DNA from: Calditrichota bacterium
GTDB lineage: Bacteria; Calditrichota; Calditrichia; RBG-13-44-9; J075
Direction of reading: 5' to 3'
NCBI GenBank assembly: GCA_024275555.1
Contig: JAJRYW010000609.1
Coordinates: 1 to 5,167 of the forward strand
Length of the DNA: 5,167 bases
Program-made: the position numbers and the translations under genes
In this document: positions 1 to 5,167 of the stretch, piece after piece
Numbering within the stretch: the first letter of the stretch is position 1
How the letters are laid out: each line of letters starts with the position of its first letter
The notes under the pieces: generated by a model
Told to the model about the DNA's origin: nothing
Database searches by the model: none
The model's input: the letters and a program-made list of their open reading frames with translations, nothing else

Positions 1-1482
1 AAATTTACGGTCCAGGTGCAGGAAGGGAAATTCCGTATCTAAAGGAAGGCTGGGGGCCAGTTTGACTACGCCGGTGATCATCAGCGGGGCTACTTCGCCG
101 GCGCCGCGGCTGATGGCCAGGATAATCCCGGTGAGAATGCCGGGCATGGCGTTGGGCAAGACCACTTTGCGGATCATCTGCCAGCGGGTGGCGCCCAGCG
201 CCAGGGCGCCCTCTTTGTTGGCCCGGGGCACGGACAGCAAGCCCTCCTCGGTGGCCACTACCACCACCGGCAGGGTCAGCAGCGCCAGGGTCAGCGAGGC
301 CCAGAGAATCCCGCCGGTGCCGTAAGTGGGCTCGGGCAACTTGTCGCTAAAAAAAAGCTGATCGATTGATCCCCCGACCACGTAGATGAAGAAGCCCAGG
401 CCAAACACCCCAAAGACAATCGAAGGCACCCCGGCCAGGTTGTTTACCGCCAGGCGTATCAAGCGGATCACCGCTCCCTGCCGGGCATATTCATTTAAAT
501 AAATGGCCGCCATTACCCCAAAGGGCACCACTAAGATGGTCATCAGCAGAACCATAAATACGGTGCCGTAGATGGCCGGAAATACGCCGCATTCGGTGTT
601 GGATTCACGCGGTTCGGCGCTCAGGAACTCCCACATCTTGGAAATGTAATGCAGCGTTTTTTCCCGGGCGTCCATAGCATTGGGACGGTAGTAGCGCACC
701 ACCTCGCTTAGCTTGATGATCTTGTCGCCGCTGCCGGCGATGGCCGCGGTTACATAGTGGCGGTCATCCTGGTTGTTCAATTCCGTGAGCTTTTCCACCA
801 ACTGCTGATAGGGAGCAGATATTTCCTGCTCCAGGCCGGCGGCTTTATCTTGCAGAGCTTGTAATTTTCGTCGACCTGGTTCGGTCGCGCTTTCCGGGCT
901 CAATTCCAGCAGGGAAATTTCCCGGTGCAGTTTGGTCAGCGGGGTTGTCAGCCGGTTGATTTGATCTTTTGTCCGGGCAATTTGATTGCGCAGGCGGTGC
1001 GCAGCTTGAAAGGCTGCCGCCACGGTATCGAAAAACGCCGGGCTGCCGGCGAAGATGGTGCGGTCGTTCATCGTCGCCGAGCGGATTAGGCCGTAGGCGT
1101 TGCCGTACTCGTAGCGTTCAAAGATCACCGCAGAGTCGGGGCGAGTTAGCTGATCAACTTCATTTTTCCCCAGCCAGATAAAATCGCGGCCGTAGATATC
1201 GCGGTTGCCAATCTTAATCTGGATGCTCTCTTCCGTATATTCCCGGCCGGAAGGGTCCTGAACATAGCGGCTGTCCTCGGCCCATAGTTCACCCAGGTAG
1301 ACCCGGCCGTCTTTGAGCACCGCCTGAACCACATCGCCGGGCCAGAAGAACCCCAGTCCTTTCATCAGAATAACCGCCATAATCCACACGACCATTGCCA
1401 GGGCTACCAGCAGGCCCATTCCGGAAAGAAAAATATAGATGTCGCCTTTTTTGCGGAAGTAGCTTAATTGGGTTTTACTCAT
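1..1482 (-). CDS. pstA: Phosphate ABC transporter permease PstA, long form, 3' end cut by window edge
   Basis: Inner-membrane permease subunit that should pair with PstC to form the channel for phosphate delivered by PstS. The visible 494 codons start at ATG 1482 (MSKTQLSYFRKKGD) and stay open to base 1. One membrane helix (about residues 16-40) is followed by a large periplasmic region (about 45-300). This includes a segment with IGNRDIYGRDFIW (90-102) and a probable coiled coil (about 153-240). The MetI-type permease core begins near residue 303. The ABC-coupling EAA loop is at about 412-443 (EGALALGATRW) and is followed by SRGAGEVAPL (458-467), with a conserved Arg and Glu. The short permeases such as E. 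coli PstA lack the big insert; Pseudomonas- and Vibrio-type PstA proteins have one. About 50-60 C-terminal residues with the last helix should lie off the left edge. The gene follows pstC after 21 bases with a weak ribosome site (GAGACG, 1491-1496). An ATG at 1490 is out of frame and stops at once, so 1482 is preferred. Confidence 0.95.
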   Translation of the reverse strand, partial: MSKTQLSYFRKKGDIYIFLSGMGLLVALAMVVWIMAVILMKGLGFFWPGDVVQAVLKDGRVYLGELWAEDSRYVQDPSGREYTEESIQIKIGNRDIYGRDFIWLGKNEVDQLTRPDSAVIFERYEYGNAYGLIRSATMNDRTIFAGSPAFFDTVAAAFQAAHRLRNQIARTKDQINRLTTPLTKLHREISLLELSPESATEPGRRKLQALQDKAAGLEQEISAPYQQLVEKLTELNNQDDRHYVTAAIAGSGDKIIKLSEVVRYYRPNAMDAREKTLHYISKMWEFLSAEPRESNTECGVFPAIYGTVFMVLLMTILVVPFGVMAAIYLNEYARQGAVIRLIRLAVNNLAGVPSIVFGVFGLGFFIYVVGGSIDQLFFSDKLPEPTYGTGGILWASLTLALLTLPVVVVATEEGLLSVPRANKEGALALGATRWQMIRKVVLPNAMPGILTGIILAISRGAGEVAPLMITGVVKLAPSLPLDTEFPFLHLDRKF

Positions 1483-1503
1483 AATCGCATCGTCTCGTTT
1501 ATC

Positions 1504-3741
1504 TCAAAAGCGTGCATATTTTTTGCGAAGTTTATCGCCAATCAGGGCGGAGAGCGTATTCAGAACAAAGGTAAAGACAAACAGCAGCAGCGCTGTCAGG
1601 AAGAGCACCCGGTAGAGTGTGCCGCCTACCGGGGCTTCGGGAATTTCCACGGCGATGCAGGCGCTCATAGCCCGGAATCCGTTGAAGGGACTCAAATCGA
1701 GAATAGGAGTGTTTCCGGTGGCCATGAGTACGATCATAGTTTCGCCCACGGCCCGGCCCAGCCCCAGCATGGTTGCGGCAAAGATGCCCCCGGAGGCTGC
1801 CGGGAGCACCACCCTGCGCACTGTCTGCCAGCGGGAGGCCCCCAGGGCCAACGACGCCGAGGTCAACGACTCGGGCACATTGCGCAAAGAGTCGTCGGCA
1901 ACGGTAAAGATGATCGGGATGACGGCAAACCCCAGGGCAAAGCCAACTACCAGGCTGTTGCGGGATTCGTAGGTCATTCCCCAATGATGATAAATCCATT
2001 GCTGGAAATTGCCGTCAAACAGCCAGCGCTCCACCGGGTGTCCCAGCGCAAAGGATAGCCCCAGGGCAACCAGCATCAGCGGCAGCGTCAGGGCCAATTC
2101 CCCGCCCATGGGCAGGCGCACCCGCCGTTCTTCGGGAATCATCCGCCAGATCAACATGCCGGCAAGCAGGGTGAGGGGAATCAGAATAAGCGACATCAGA
2201 ATGGTCATCAAGGTTTTTTCGAATAGCGGCGCGAAGTAGAGGCCGGCCAAAAAACCGATCACCACGCTGGGAATTCCGGCCATAATCTCCACGGTGGGCT
2301 TAACCACCCGGGAGAGCCGTTTGGGCGCAAATTGGGAGATGTAAATGGCGCTCAGCAGGGCAATCGGCACGGAAAAGATCATCGCGAAGAGAGTGCCCTT
2401 CATGGTGCCGAAGATCAGCGGGATCAAGCTGAGTTTGGGTTCAAACTCGGAACTGCCGCCGGTGGATTGCCAGACCAGCTCCGGCCCGGGGTAGCCTTCG
2501 TACCACACCTTGCCAAACAGGCTTTTTAAGGTTGTCTCCGGGTGGGGATTGGTTAAGCTGAACAGGCTGAATTCGTGCTGGCTGTCGACAAACAGCAGGC
2601 CGTTGGATTTGGGGGTGATGGCCGCCGCCTCGATAGGGAAATCGGCCGGCTGAAAGGTCAATTGGGTTTGCCCGGTGGTGGAATAGTTCAGTTGCGCCCC
2701 GGCTTTGGCGTCAATGGTTAAAAAGTTGCGATTCCGCGAGGAAGAATAAATTTGCGTAACCGCGTAGCGGTGTTGTTTAAACCGGCGGATTTTTTGGTAG
2801 GCAAAGTGGTTGCCCTGGGTGCGCACCGGCATCCATTCCTGTACTTCTCCATCGATGGCGCCGATGATCAGGGCCTGATTGCCCAGCAGAAACTCCATCG
2901 CGCTGATGAGGCTTTCCGACGCTTTCCAGCTATCTTTCAGCAGCACATCCTCGGGATCGGACAGGCTAAACCAGAGCACCGAGCCGTCCTCCCTGGCCAG
3001 CATCAGGGTTTCCCCGTCGTAACTCATGGCCATGGCGGTCGGACGGGTCTCGGCCCGGGGCGTCACCCCGCTGAAGTCGATCGGATATTCTTCTTCATAC
3101 TCCGCATCAAAAAAGCGCCCTTTTAGTTGATCCTGATGATCCAGCCAGACGTAGCAGCGGGCCAGGTCTTCATTGAGGCGAAAGCTGAGCCGTTCGATGT
3201 GGAGAGGCGTCGAGTCCTGCCGGGTCTCCTCCCAGGTTTCGACGACCTCCAGGCCCGCCTGCACCGTACGCGTTCCGGCCTCATCATACACCGGCTTCAG
3301 TTTGATCTCGGCCGTGATGATACGCCCGGCGTTGGTCCCCACTGCAAAGATGGATTTGGTGAGGCTCCCTTTGGCGGCGCTGAGCAGTTTCTCTCCCCGG
3401 CTCAGCGGCAACTGCGCCGTATACAGTTCGCTGCCGTCCCGGGTGTGATACACGGCGACCTTACCGTCTTCCTGCACCGTATAAAAACTCTGCATGTACG
3501 GATCGGCCCCGGTCAGCAGCACCCGCCGGCCGGCGTCATTCAGAGAGACCCCCAGCAGTTTGTCTACCGATGCGCCAAAACTGAGCGGGAGGCTCTGGTA
3601 AATCAGAAAACCCATAATCAGCAAAATAGCGACGACGATGCCGTACCCTGCCGAAGTAATAAGCCATCGCGCCCGGCGGTCGGCGCGATGTGCTTTTTGA
3701 TAAAACTTCTGCTGCGATGATTCTTGCATGTGCTTTTCCAT
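1504..3741 (-). CDS. pstC: Phosphate ABC transporter permease PstC, long form with periplasmic propeller-like domain
   Basis: Inner-membrane permease partner of PstA, 745 residues against about 320 for E. coli PstC. The order is: basic cytoplasmic N-terminus; helix 1 (about 31-49); a periplasmic domain (about 55-435) with repeated WD40-like beta segments such as EDGKVAVYHTRDGSELY (91-107), EDGSVLWFSLSDPED (251-265) and IDGEVQEWMPV (296-306); then the permease core from about 440. Core helices lie near 443-466, 486-504, 511-533, 549-566, 597-615, 650-672 and 708-733. Two of these (511-566) exceed the usual six-helix plan. The EAA loop is at about 618-648 (LALGASRWQTVRRVVLP), followed by GRAVGET (662-668). 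This layout closely matches the long PstC of Pseudomonas (COG4590-type), as recalled from family knowledge. The propeller role is unknown; interaction with PstS or the cell wall is a guess. The start is uncertain: GAGGA abuts ATG 3741, while a second in-frame ATG lies at 3729 (MQESSQQKF). Only four residues are affected. Confidence 0.96.
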   Translation of the reverse strand: MEKHMQESSQQKFYQKAHRADRRARWLITSAGYGIVVAILLIMGFLIYQSLPLSFGASVDKLLGVSLNDAGRRVLLTGADPYMQSFYTVQEDGKVAVYHTRDGSELYTAQLPLSRGEKLLSAAKGSLTKSIFAVGTNAGRIITAEIKLKPVYDEAGTRTVQAGLEVVETWEETRQDSTPLHIERLSFRLNEDLARCYVWLDHQDQLKGRFFDAEYEEEYPIDFSGVTPRAETRPTAMAMSYDGETLMLAREDGSVLWFSLSDPEDVLLKDSWKASESLISAMEFLLGNQALIIGAIDGEVQEWMPVRTQGNHFAYQKIRRFKQHRYAVTQIYSSSRNRNFLTIDAKAGAQLNYSTTGQTQLTFQPADFPIEAAAITPKSNGLLFVDSQHEFSLFSLTNPHPETTLKSLFGKVWYEGYPGPELVWQSTGGSSEFEPKLSLIPLIFGTMKGTLFAMIFSVPIALLSAIYISQFAPKRLSRVVKPTVEIMAGIPSVVIGFLAGLYFAPLFEKTLMTILMSLILIPLTLLAGMLIWRMIPEERRVRLPMGGELALTLPLMLVALGLSFALGHPVERWLFDGNFQQWIYHHWGMTYESRNSLVVGFALGFAVIPIIFTVADDSLRNVPESLTSASLALGASRWQTVRRVVLPAASGGIFAATMLGLGRAVGETMIVLMATGNTPILDLSPFNGFRAMSACIAVEIPEAPVGGTLYRVLFLTALLLFVFTFVLNTLSALIGDKLRKKYARF

Positions 3742-3746
3742 TCCTC
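3742..3746 (-). promoter_or_regulatory. Shine-Dalgarno sequence of pstC, unusual spacing
   Basis: GAGGA on the minus strand touches the ATG at 3741 directly, with no spacer, and lies 12 bases before the second in-frame ATG at 3729. Neither distance is ideal (about 5-9 is usual). The site therefore does not decide between the two starts, and the 3729 start is a fair alternative. Confidence 0.5.
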
Positions 3747-3763
3747 AACATCGAGTGCGATTG

Positions 3764-3777
3764 TCCGGCGTGCCGGG
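3764..3777 (-). other. Small GC-rich hairpin between pstS and pstC
   Basis: Immediately after the pstS stop codon the minus strand contains CCGGCACGCCGG (3776-3765), which can fold as a four-pair CCGG/CCGG stem with a CACG loop, extended by one G-T pair. No T-run follows, so it is not a standard intrinsic terminator. By analogy with other binding-protein transporter operons, where structure after the binding-protein gene protects its mRNA, it could help keep PstS more abundant than the permeases. The stem is short and may be chance. Confidence 0.3.
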
Positions 3778-4761
3778 TTAGTCCAACTTCTTCAACTCTT
3801 CCAAGACCACCTCGTAAGGCAAAGGCAGATAACCGTCCTTGATGACAATTTGCTGGCCTTCATAACTGAGCACATATTTGAGGAATTCCTTTACCAGCGG
3901 GTCGAGGCGTTTGTGCGGCGCCTTGGTGATATAGAGAAACAAATAACGCGACAGGGGATATTTTTTGCTGATGACATTCTCATAGCCGCCCTCGTAAGCG
4001 GGGGCGCCTTTTTTCTTGGAAATCGCCAGGGTTTTTACTCCGGAAGTTTGGTAGCCAATCCCGCTGTAGCCGATGGCAAAACGGTCTTCGGTTACTCCTT
4101 GCACTACCGAGGCGCTGCCGGGTTGCTCTTTGACTTCATCCTTATAATCCCCTTTCTTCAAAGCCTTCTTTTTGAAGAAGCCGTAGGTGCCGCTGGCAGA
4201 GTTGCGGCCGAAAATCCGGATGGGCTGATTGGCCCAACTGCCGGTTAAGCCTAAATCTCCCCAGGTCTTAATATCTTTCGGATACCCGCGCCTGCGGGTT
4301 TTGGAAAAAATAGCATCGATTTCTTCCAGCGAAAGGGCTTGCAGCGGGTTGTCTTTGTGAACAAAGACGGCCAGGGCGTCTAAGGAAGTGCGAATCTCAG
4401 TCGGGGCATACCCGTATTTTTTCTCAAATGCATCAACCTCCTTGGCCTTCATCTTGCGGGACATCGGCCCAAATTGGGCCGTGCCGGAGATCAGCGCCGG
4501 GGGAGCGGTCGACGATCCTTTTCCTTCGATCTGGATGTTTACCAGCGGATAGTATTTGCGAAATCCTTCCAGCCAAAGGGTCATCAGGTTGTTCATGGTG
4601 TCCGAACCGATGCTGTTGGCGTTGCCGCTGATCCCGGTGGTCTTCTGGTAGTGGGGAATGCGGCTGTCGACCTGAACCGGCTGGGCGTACAGGGTGTGGA
4701 TGAGCAGGAGCATTGCCGCGGCTATCAGGATTATTTTACTTTTCTTATGCAGGGATTTCAT
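3778..4761 (-). CDS. pstS: Periplasmic phosphate-binding protein PstS
   Basis: Soluble periplasmic receptor that captures inorganic phosphate and hands it to PstC/PstA. The protein is 327 residues from ATG 4761 (MKSLHKKSK). A type I signal peptide spans about 1-26: lysine-rich start, hydrophobic IILIAAAMLLLIHT, cleavage probably after LYA. There is no lipobox cysteine, so it should be free in the periplasm. Phosphate-site motifs of the PstS/PBP-like family are visible: SGNANSIGSDTMNNLM (45-60), GKGSSTAPPAL (80-90), GPMSRKMK (98-105) and GRNSASGTYGFFKK (185-198). PGSASVVQGV (214-223) and GYSGIGYQT (231-239) match the Pseudomonas-type PstS subgroup. Length fits that family. ATG 4761 is chosen over the in-frame ATG at 4776 because GGAGGA lies three bases before it, inside the longer reading, and because the signal peptide then begins normally. 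First gene of the operon, downstream of a Pho-box-like site; expected to be induced by phosphate starvation. Confidence 0.97.
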   Translation of the reverse strand: MKSLHKKSKIILIAAAMLLLIHTLYAQPVQVDSRIPHYQKTTGISGNANSIGSDTMNNLMTLWLEGFRKYYPLVNIQIEGKGSSTAPPALISGTAQFGPMSRKMKAKEVDAFEKKYGYAPTEIRTSLDALAVFVHKDNPLQALSLEEIDAIFSKTRRRGYPKDIKTWGDLGLTGSWANQPIRIFGRNSASGTYGFFKKKALKKGDYKDEVKEQPGSASVVQGVTEDRFAIGYSGIGYQTSGVKTLAISKKKGAPAYEGGYENVISKKYPLSRYLFLYITKAPHKRLDPLVKEFLKYVLSYEGQQIVIKDGYLPLPYEVVLEELKKLD

Positions 4762-4764
4762 AAA

Positions 4765-4770
4765 TCCTCC
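4765..4770 (-). promoter_or_regulatory. Shine-Dalgarno sequence that fixes the pstS start
   Basis: The minus strand reads GGAGGA followed by TTT and the ATG at 4761. This strong site lies inside the reading frame that would begin at the upstream ATG 4776, so it supports 4761 as the true start and removes the five-residue extension MNGGF. Confidence 0.85.
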
Positions 4771-4800
4771 ATTCATTTGGTTGTTTTCTTCTGCGCCGAT

Positions 4801-4806
4801 AGCTTA
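4801..4806 (-). promoter_or_regulatory. Candidate -10 element of the pstS promoter
   Basis: TAAGCT on the minus strand lies nine bases after the Pho-box-like repeat, the usual arrangement in PhoB-activated promoters, where the Pho box takes the place of a -35 element. It matches TATAAT at only three positions (first, second and last). Transcription would begin near 4794, giving a leader of roughly 33 bases. TATTTG (4813-4808) is an alternative but sits very close to the box. Confidence 0.35.
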
Positions 4807-4815
4807 GCAAATAGA

Positions 4816-4834
4816 TGTTACAGTAGTGTTACAG
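4816..4834 (-). promoter_or_regulatory. Pho box (PhoB-type operator) upstream of pstS
   Basis: The minus strand reads CTGTAACACTACTGTAACA: two perfect 8-base direct repeats CTGTAACA separated by CTA, so the period is 11 bases. The E. coli Pho box is two CTGTCAT repeats with the same 11-base period, and both half-sites here share the CTGT start and differ mainly in the second half. The box ends 54 bases before the pstS ATG, in front of a phosphate-uptake operon. Binding by a PhoB-type response regulator under phosphate limitation is inferred; no regulator gene is in the window. Confidence 0.8.
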
Positions 4835-4917
4835 GGGGATTGCATCCTGCTTATATTTGCCGCTTGTTGTGTACTTGCCGGAACTTCTTTGCGGGTGTAA
4901 TGGAAAGGAAAAAAACG

Positions 4918-5041
4918 TAGGAGTAGCAAACTTCAGTTTGCCAGATAGATAGGAGTAGCAAACTTCAGTTTGCCCAGATAGAATAGGAGTAGCAAACTTC
5001 AGTTTGCCCAGATAGATAGGAGTAGCAAACTTCAGTTTGCC
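4918..5041. repeat. Array of four tandem 25-base palindromic (REP-like) repeats
   Basis: Four identical 25-base units lie at 4918-4942, 4950-4974, 4984-5008 and 5017-5041. Each is TAGGAGTA, then the palindrome GCAAACTTCAGTTTGC, then C. The palindromes (4926-4941, 4958-4973, 4992-5007, 5025-5040) can fold as a six-pair stem with a TTCA loop. Spacers of 7, 9 and 8 bases are near-identical (AGATAGA with small changes), so the whole 32-34 base period is duplicated. All units point the same way. GTAG overlaps the foot of each hairpin, resembling the GTAG/GGAG tetranucleotide of REP elements moved by RAYT transposases (TnpA-REP). No transposase gene is visible here. A bank of regulator sites or mRNA/DNA hairpins is the alternative. 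Confidence 0.9.
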
Positions 5042-5110
5042 CGAACCAGGACTTTGGTATAGCAGAGCCTTTGCTTCCTTTCGTAATGCCAATCACAAGT
5101 TAAAAAATTG

Positions 5111-5150
5111 ACGCTGAGAAACGCTGAATGAAGCAGAGAAACGCTGAAAA
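5111..5150. repeat. Four-unit 10-base tandem repeat
   Basis: Four consecutive 10-base units read ACGCTGAGAA, ACGCTGAATG, AAGCAGAGAA and ACGCTGAAAA. As a result GAGAAACGCTGAA occurs twice with a 20-base period (5116-5128 and 5136-5148). The unit resembles the degenerate ACGCAGAGA-type intergenic repeats that I recall from several environmental bacterial genomes; that likeness is from memory. It has no evident coding role. The period matches one helical turn, so a protein-binding role is possible but unproven. Confidence 0.7.
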
Positions 5151-5152
5151 TT

Positions 5153-5167
5153 GTTTTATATCAAAAC
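5153..5167. repeat. AT-rich inverted repeat at the window edge
   Basis: GTTTT and AAAAC flank a five-base centre (ATATC), giving a short inverted repeat that ends exactly at the last base. The preceding TT could extend the arms if AA follows outside the window. It could be part of an operator or promoter for a neighbouring gene, or chance in AT-rich DNA. Confidence 0.25.

Larger units (their letters stand above)
4762..5167. other. Non-coding region upstream of the pst operon
   Basis: About 400 bases without a credible gene on either strand. From left to right it holds the short pstS leader, a candidate -10 element, a Pho-box-like repeat, about 80 bases without a recognised feature (4835-4917; only TTGCCG occurs twice, at 4857 and 4875), an array of four 25-base palindromic repeats, an AT-richer stretch (5046-5110) with nothing I recognise, a 10-base tandem repeat, and an inverted repeat at the right edge. 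The open frames across it arise from the repeats. No tRNA, rRNA or T-tailed terminator hairpin was seen. Confidence 0.75.

Noticed and set aside
763..1026. Foreign insertion disrupting pstA
   Set aside because: The frame is open throughout, the composition matches the flanks, and long periplasmic inserts at this place are known in Pseudomonas- and Vibrio-type PstA.
1468..2058. Plus-strand open frame of 196 codons
   Set aside because: It lies antisense to the pstC permease core and EAA loop, whose family motifs are unmistakable; its peptide is low-complexity His/Gly/Gln-rich shadow sequence.
3127..3720. Plus-strand open frame of 197 codons
   Set aside because: Antisense to the N-terminal part of pstC, with no recognisable domain and no convincing start signal.
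3724..4248. Plus-strand open frame of 174 codons
   Set aside because: Antisense to the C-terminal half of pstS and across the pstS-pstC junction; no family features.
4762..4776. Five-residue longer pstS start at ATG 4776
   Set aside because: The strong GGAGGA ribosome site lies within this extension and serves the ATG at 4761, and the signal peptide is normal from there.
4918..5041. CRISPR array
   Set aside because: The spacers are only 7-9 bases and nearly identical to one another; CRISPR spacers are about 30 bases and unique.
4918..5041. Series of intrinsic terminators
   Set aside because: The hairpins are short and AT-balanced, and no T-run follows any of them on either strand.
4829..5092. 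Minus-strand open frame of 87 codons with repeated GKLKFATP
   Set aside because: It is simply the translation of the 25-base palindromic repeats; the periodic peptide follows the DNA repeat, with frame changes between units, and the frame overlaps the Pho box.

Overview
The window carries the front part of a high-affinity phosphate uptake (pst) operon, read entirely on the minus strand from right to left: pstS (4761 to 3778), pstC (3741 to 1504) and pstA (1482 running off the left edge). Spacings are 36 bases between pstS and pstC and 21 bases between pstC and pstA, so the three genes are almost certainly co-transcribed. The ATPase gene pstB and the regulator phoU, which usually follow, would lie beyond base 1 and are not seen.

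The proteins belong to the long-permease type of Pst system best known from Pseudomonas and Vibrio. PstC has a periplasmic domain of about 390 residues, resembling a beta-propeller, inserted between its first and second membrane helices. PstA has a periplasmic region of about 260 residues, including a probable coiled coil, in the same place. PstS is a secreted periplasmic phosphate-binding protein with a type I signal peptide and no lipobox cysteine, which points to a Gram-negative (two-membrane) bacterium. Coding GC is moderate to high. I cannot name the lineage; the tandem palindromic intergenic repeats hint at a repeat-rich genome outside the enteric bacteria, but this is only inference.

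Right of pstS lies about 400 bases with no credible gene. Closest to pstS is a compact regulatory region: a strong Shine-Dalgarno sequence that fixes the pstS start, a possible -10 element, and a clear Pho-box-like direct repeat (CTGTAACA, CTA, CTGTAACA, period 11) that should bind a PhoB-type regulator and switch the operon on when phosphate is scarce. Further upstream are four near-perfect tandem copies of a 25-base unit built around a 16-base palindrome preceded by GTAG (4918-5041). Beyond them is a four-unit 10-base repeat (5111-5150) and a small AT-rich inverted repeat cut by the window edge.

No clearly new system is present. The main points of interest are the palindromic repeat array just upstream of a Pho promoter, the variant Pho box, and the large uncharacterised periplasmic domains of the two permeases.
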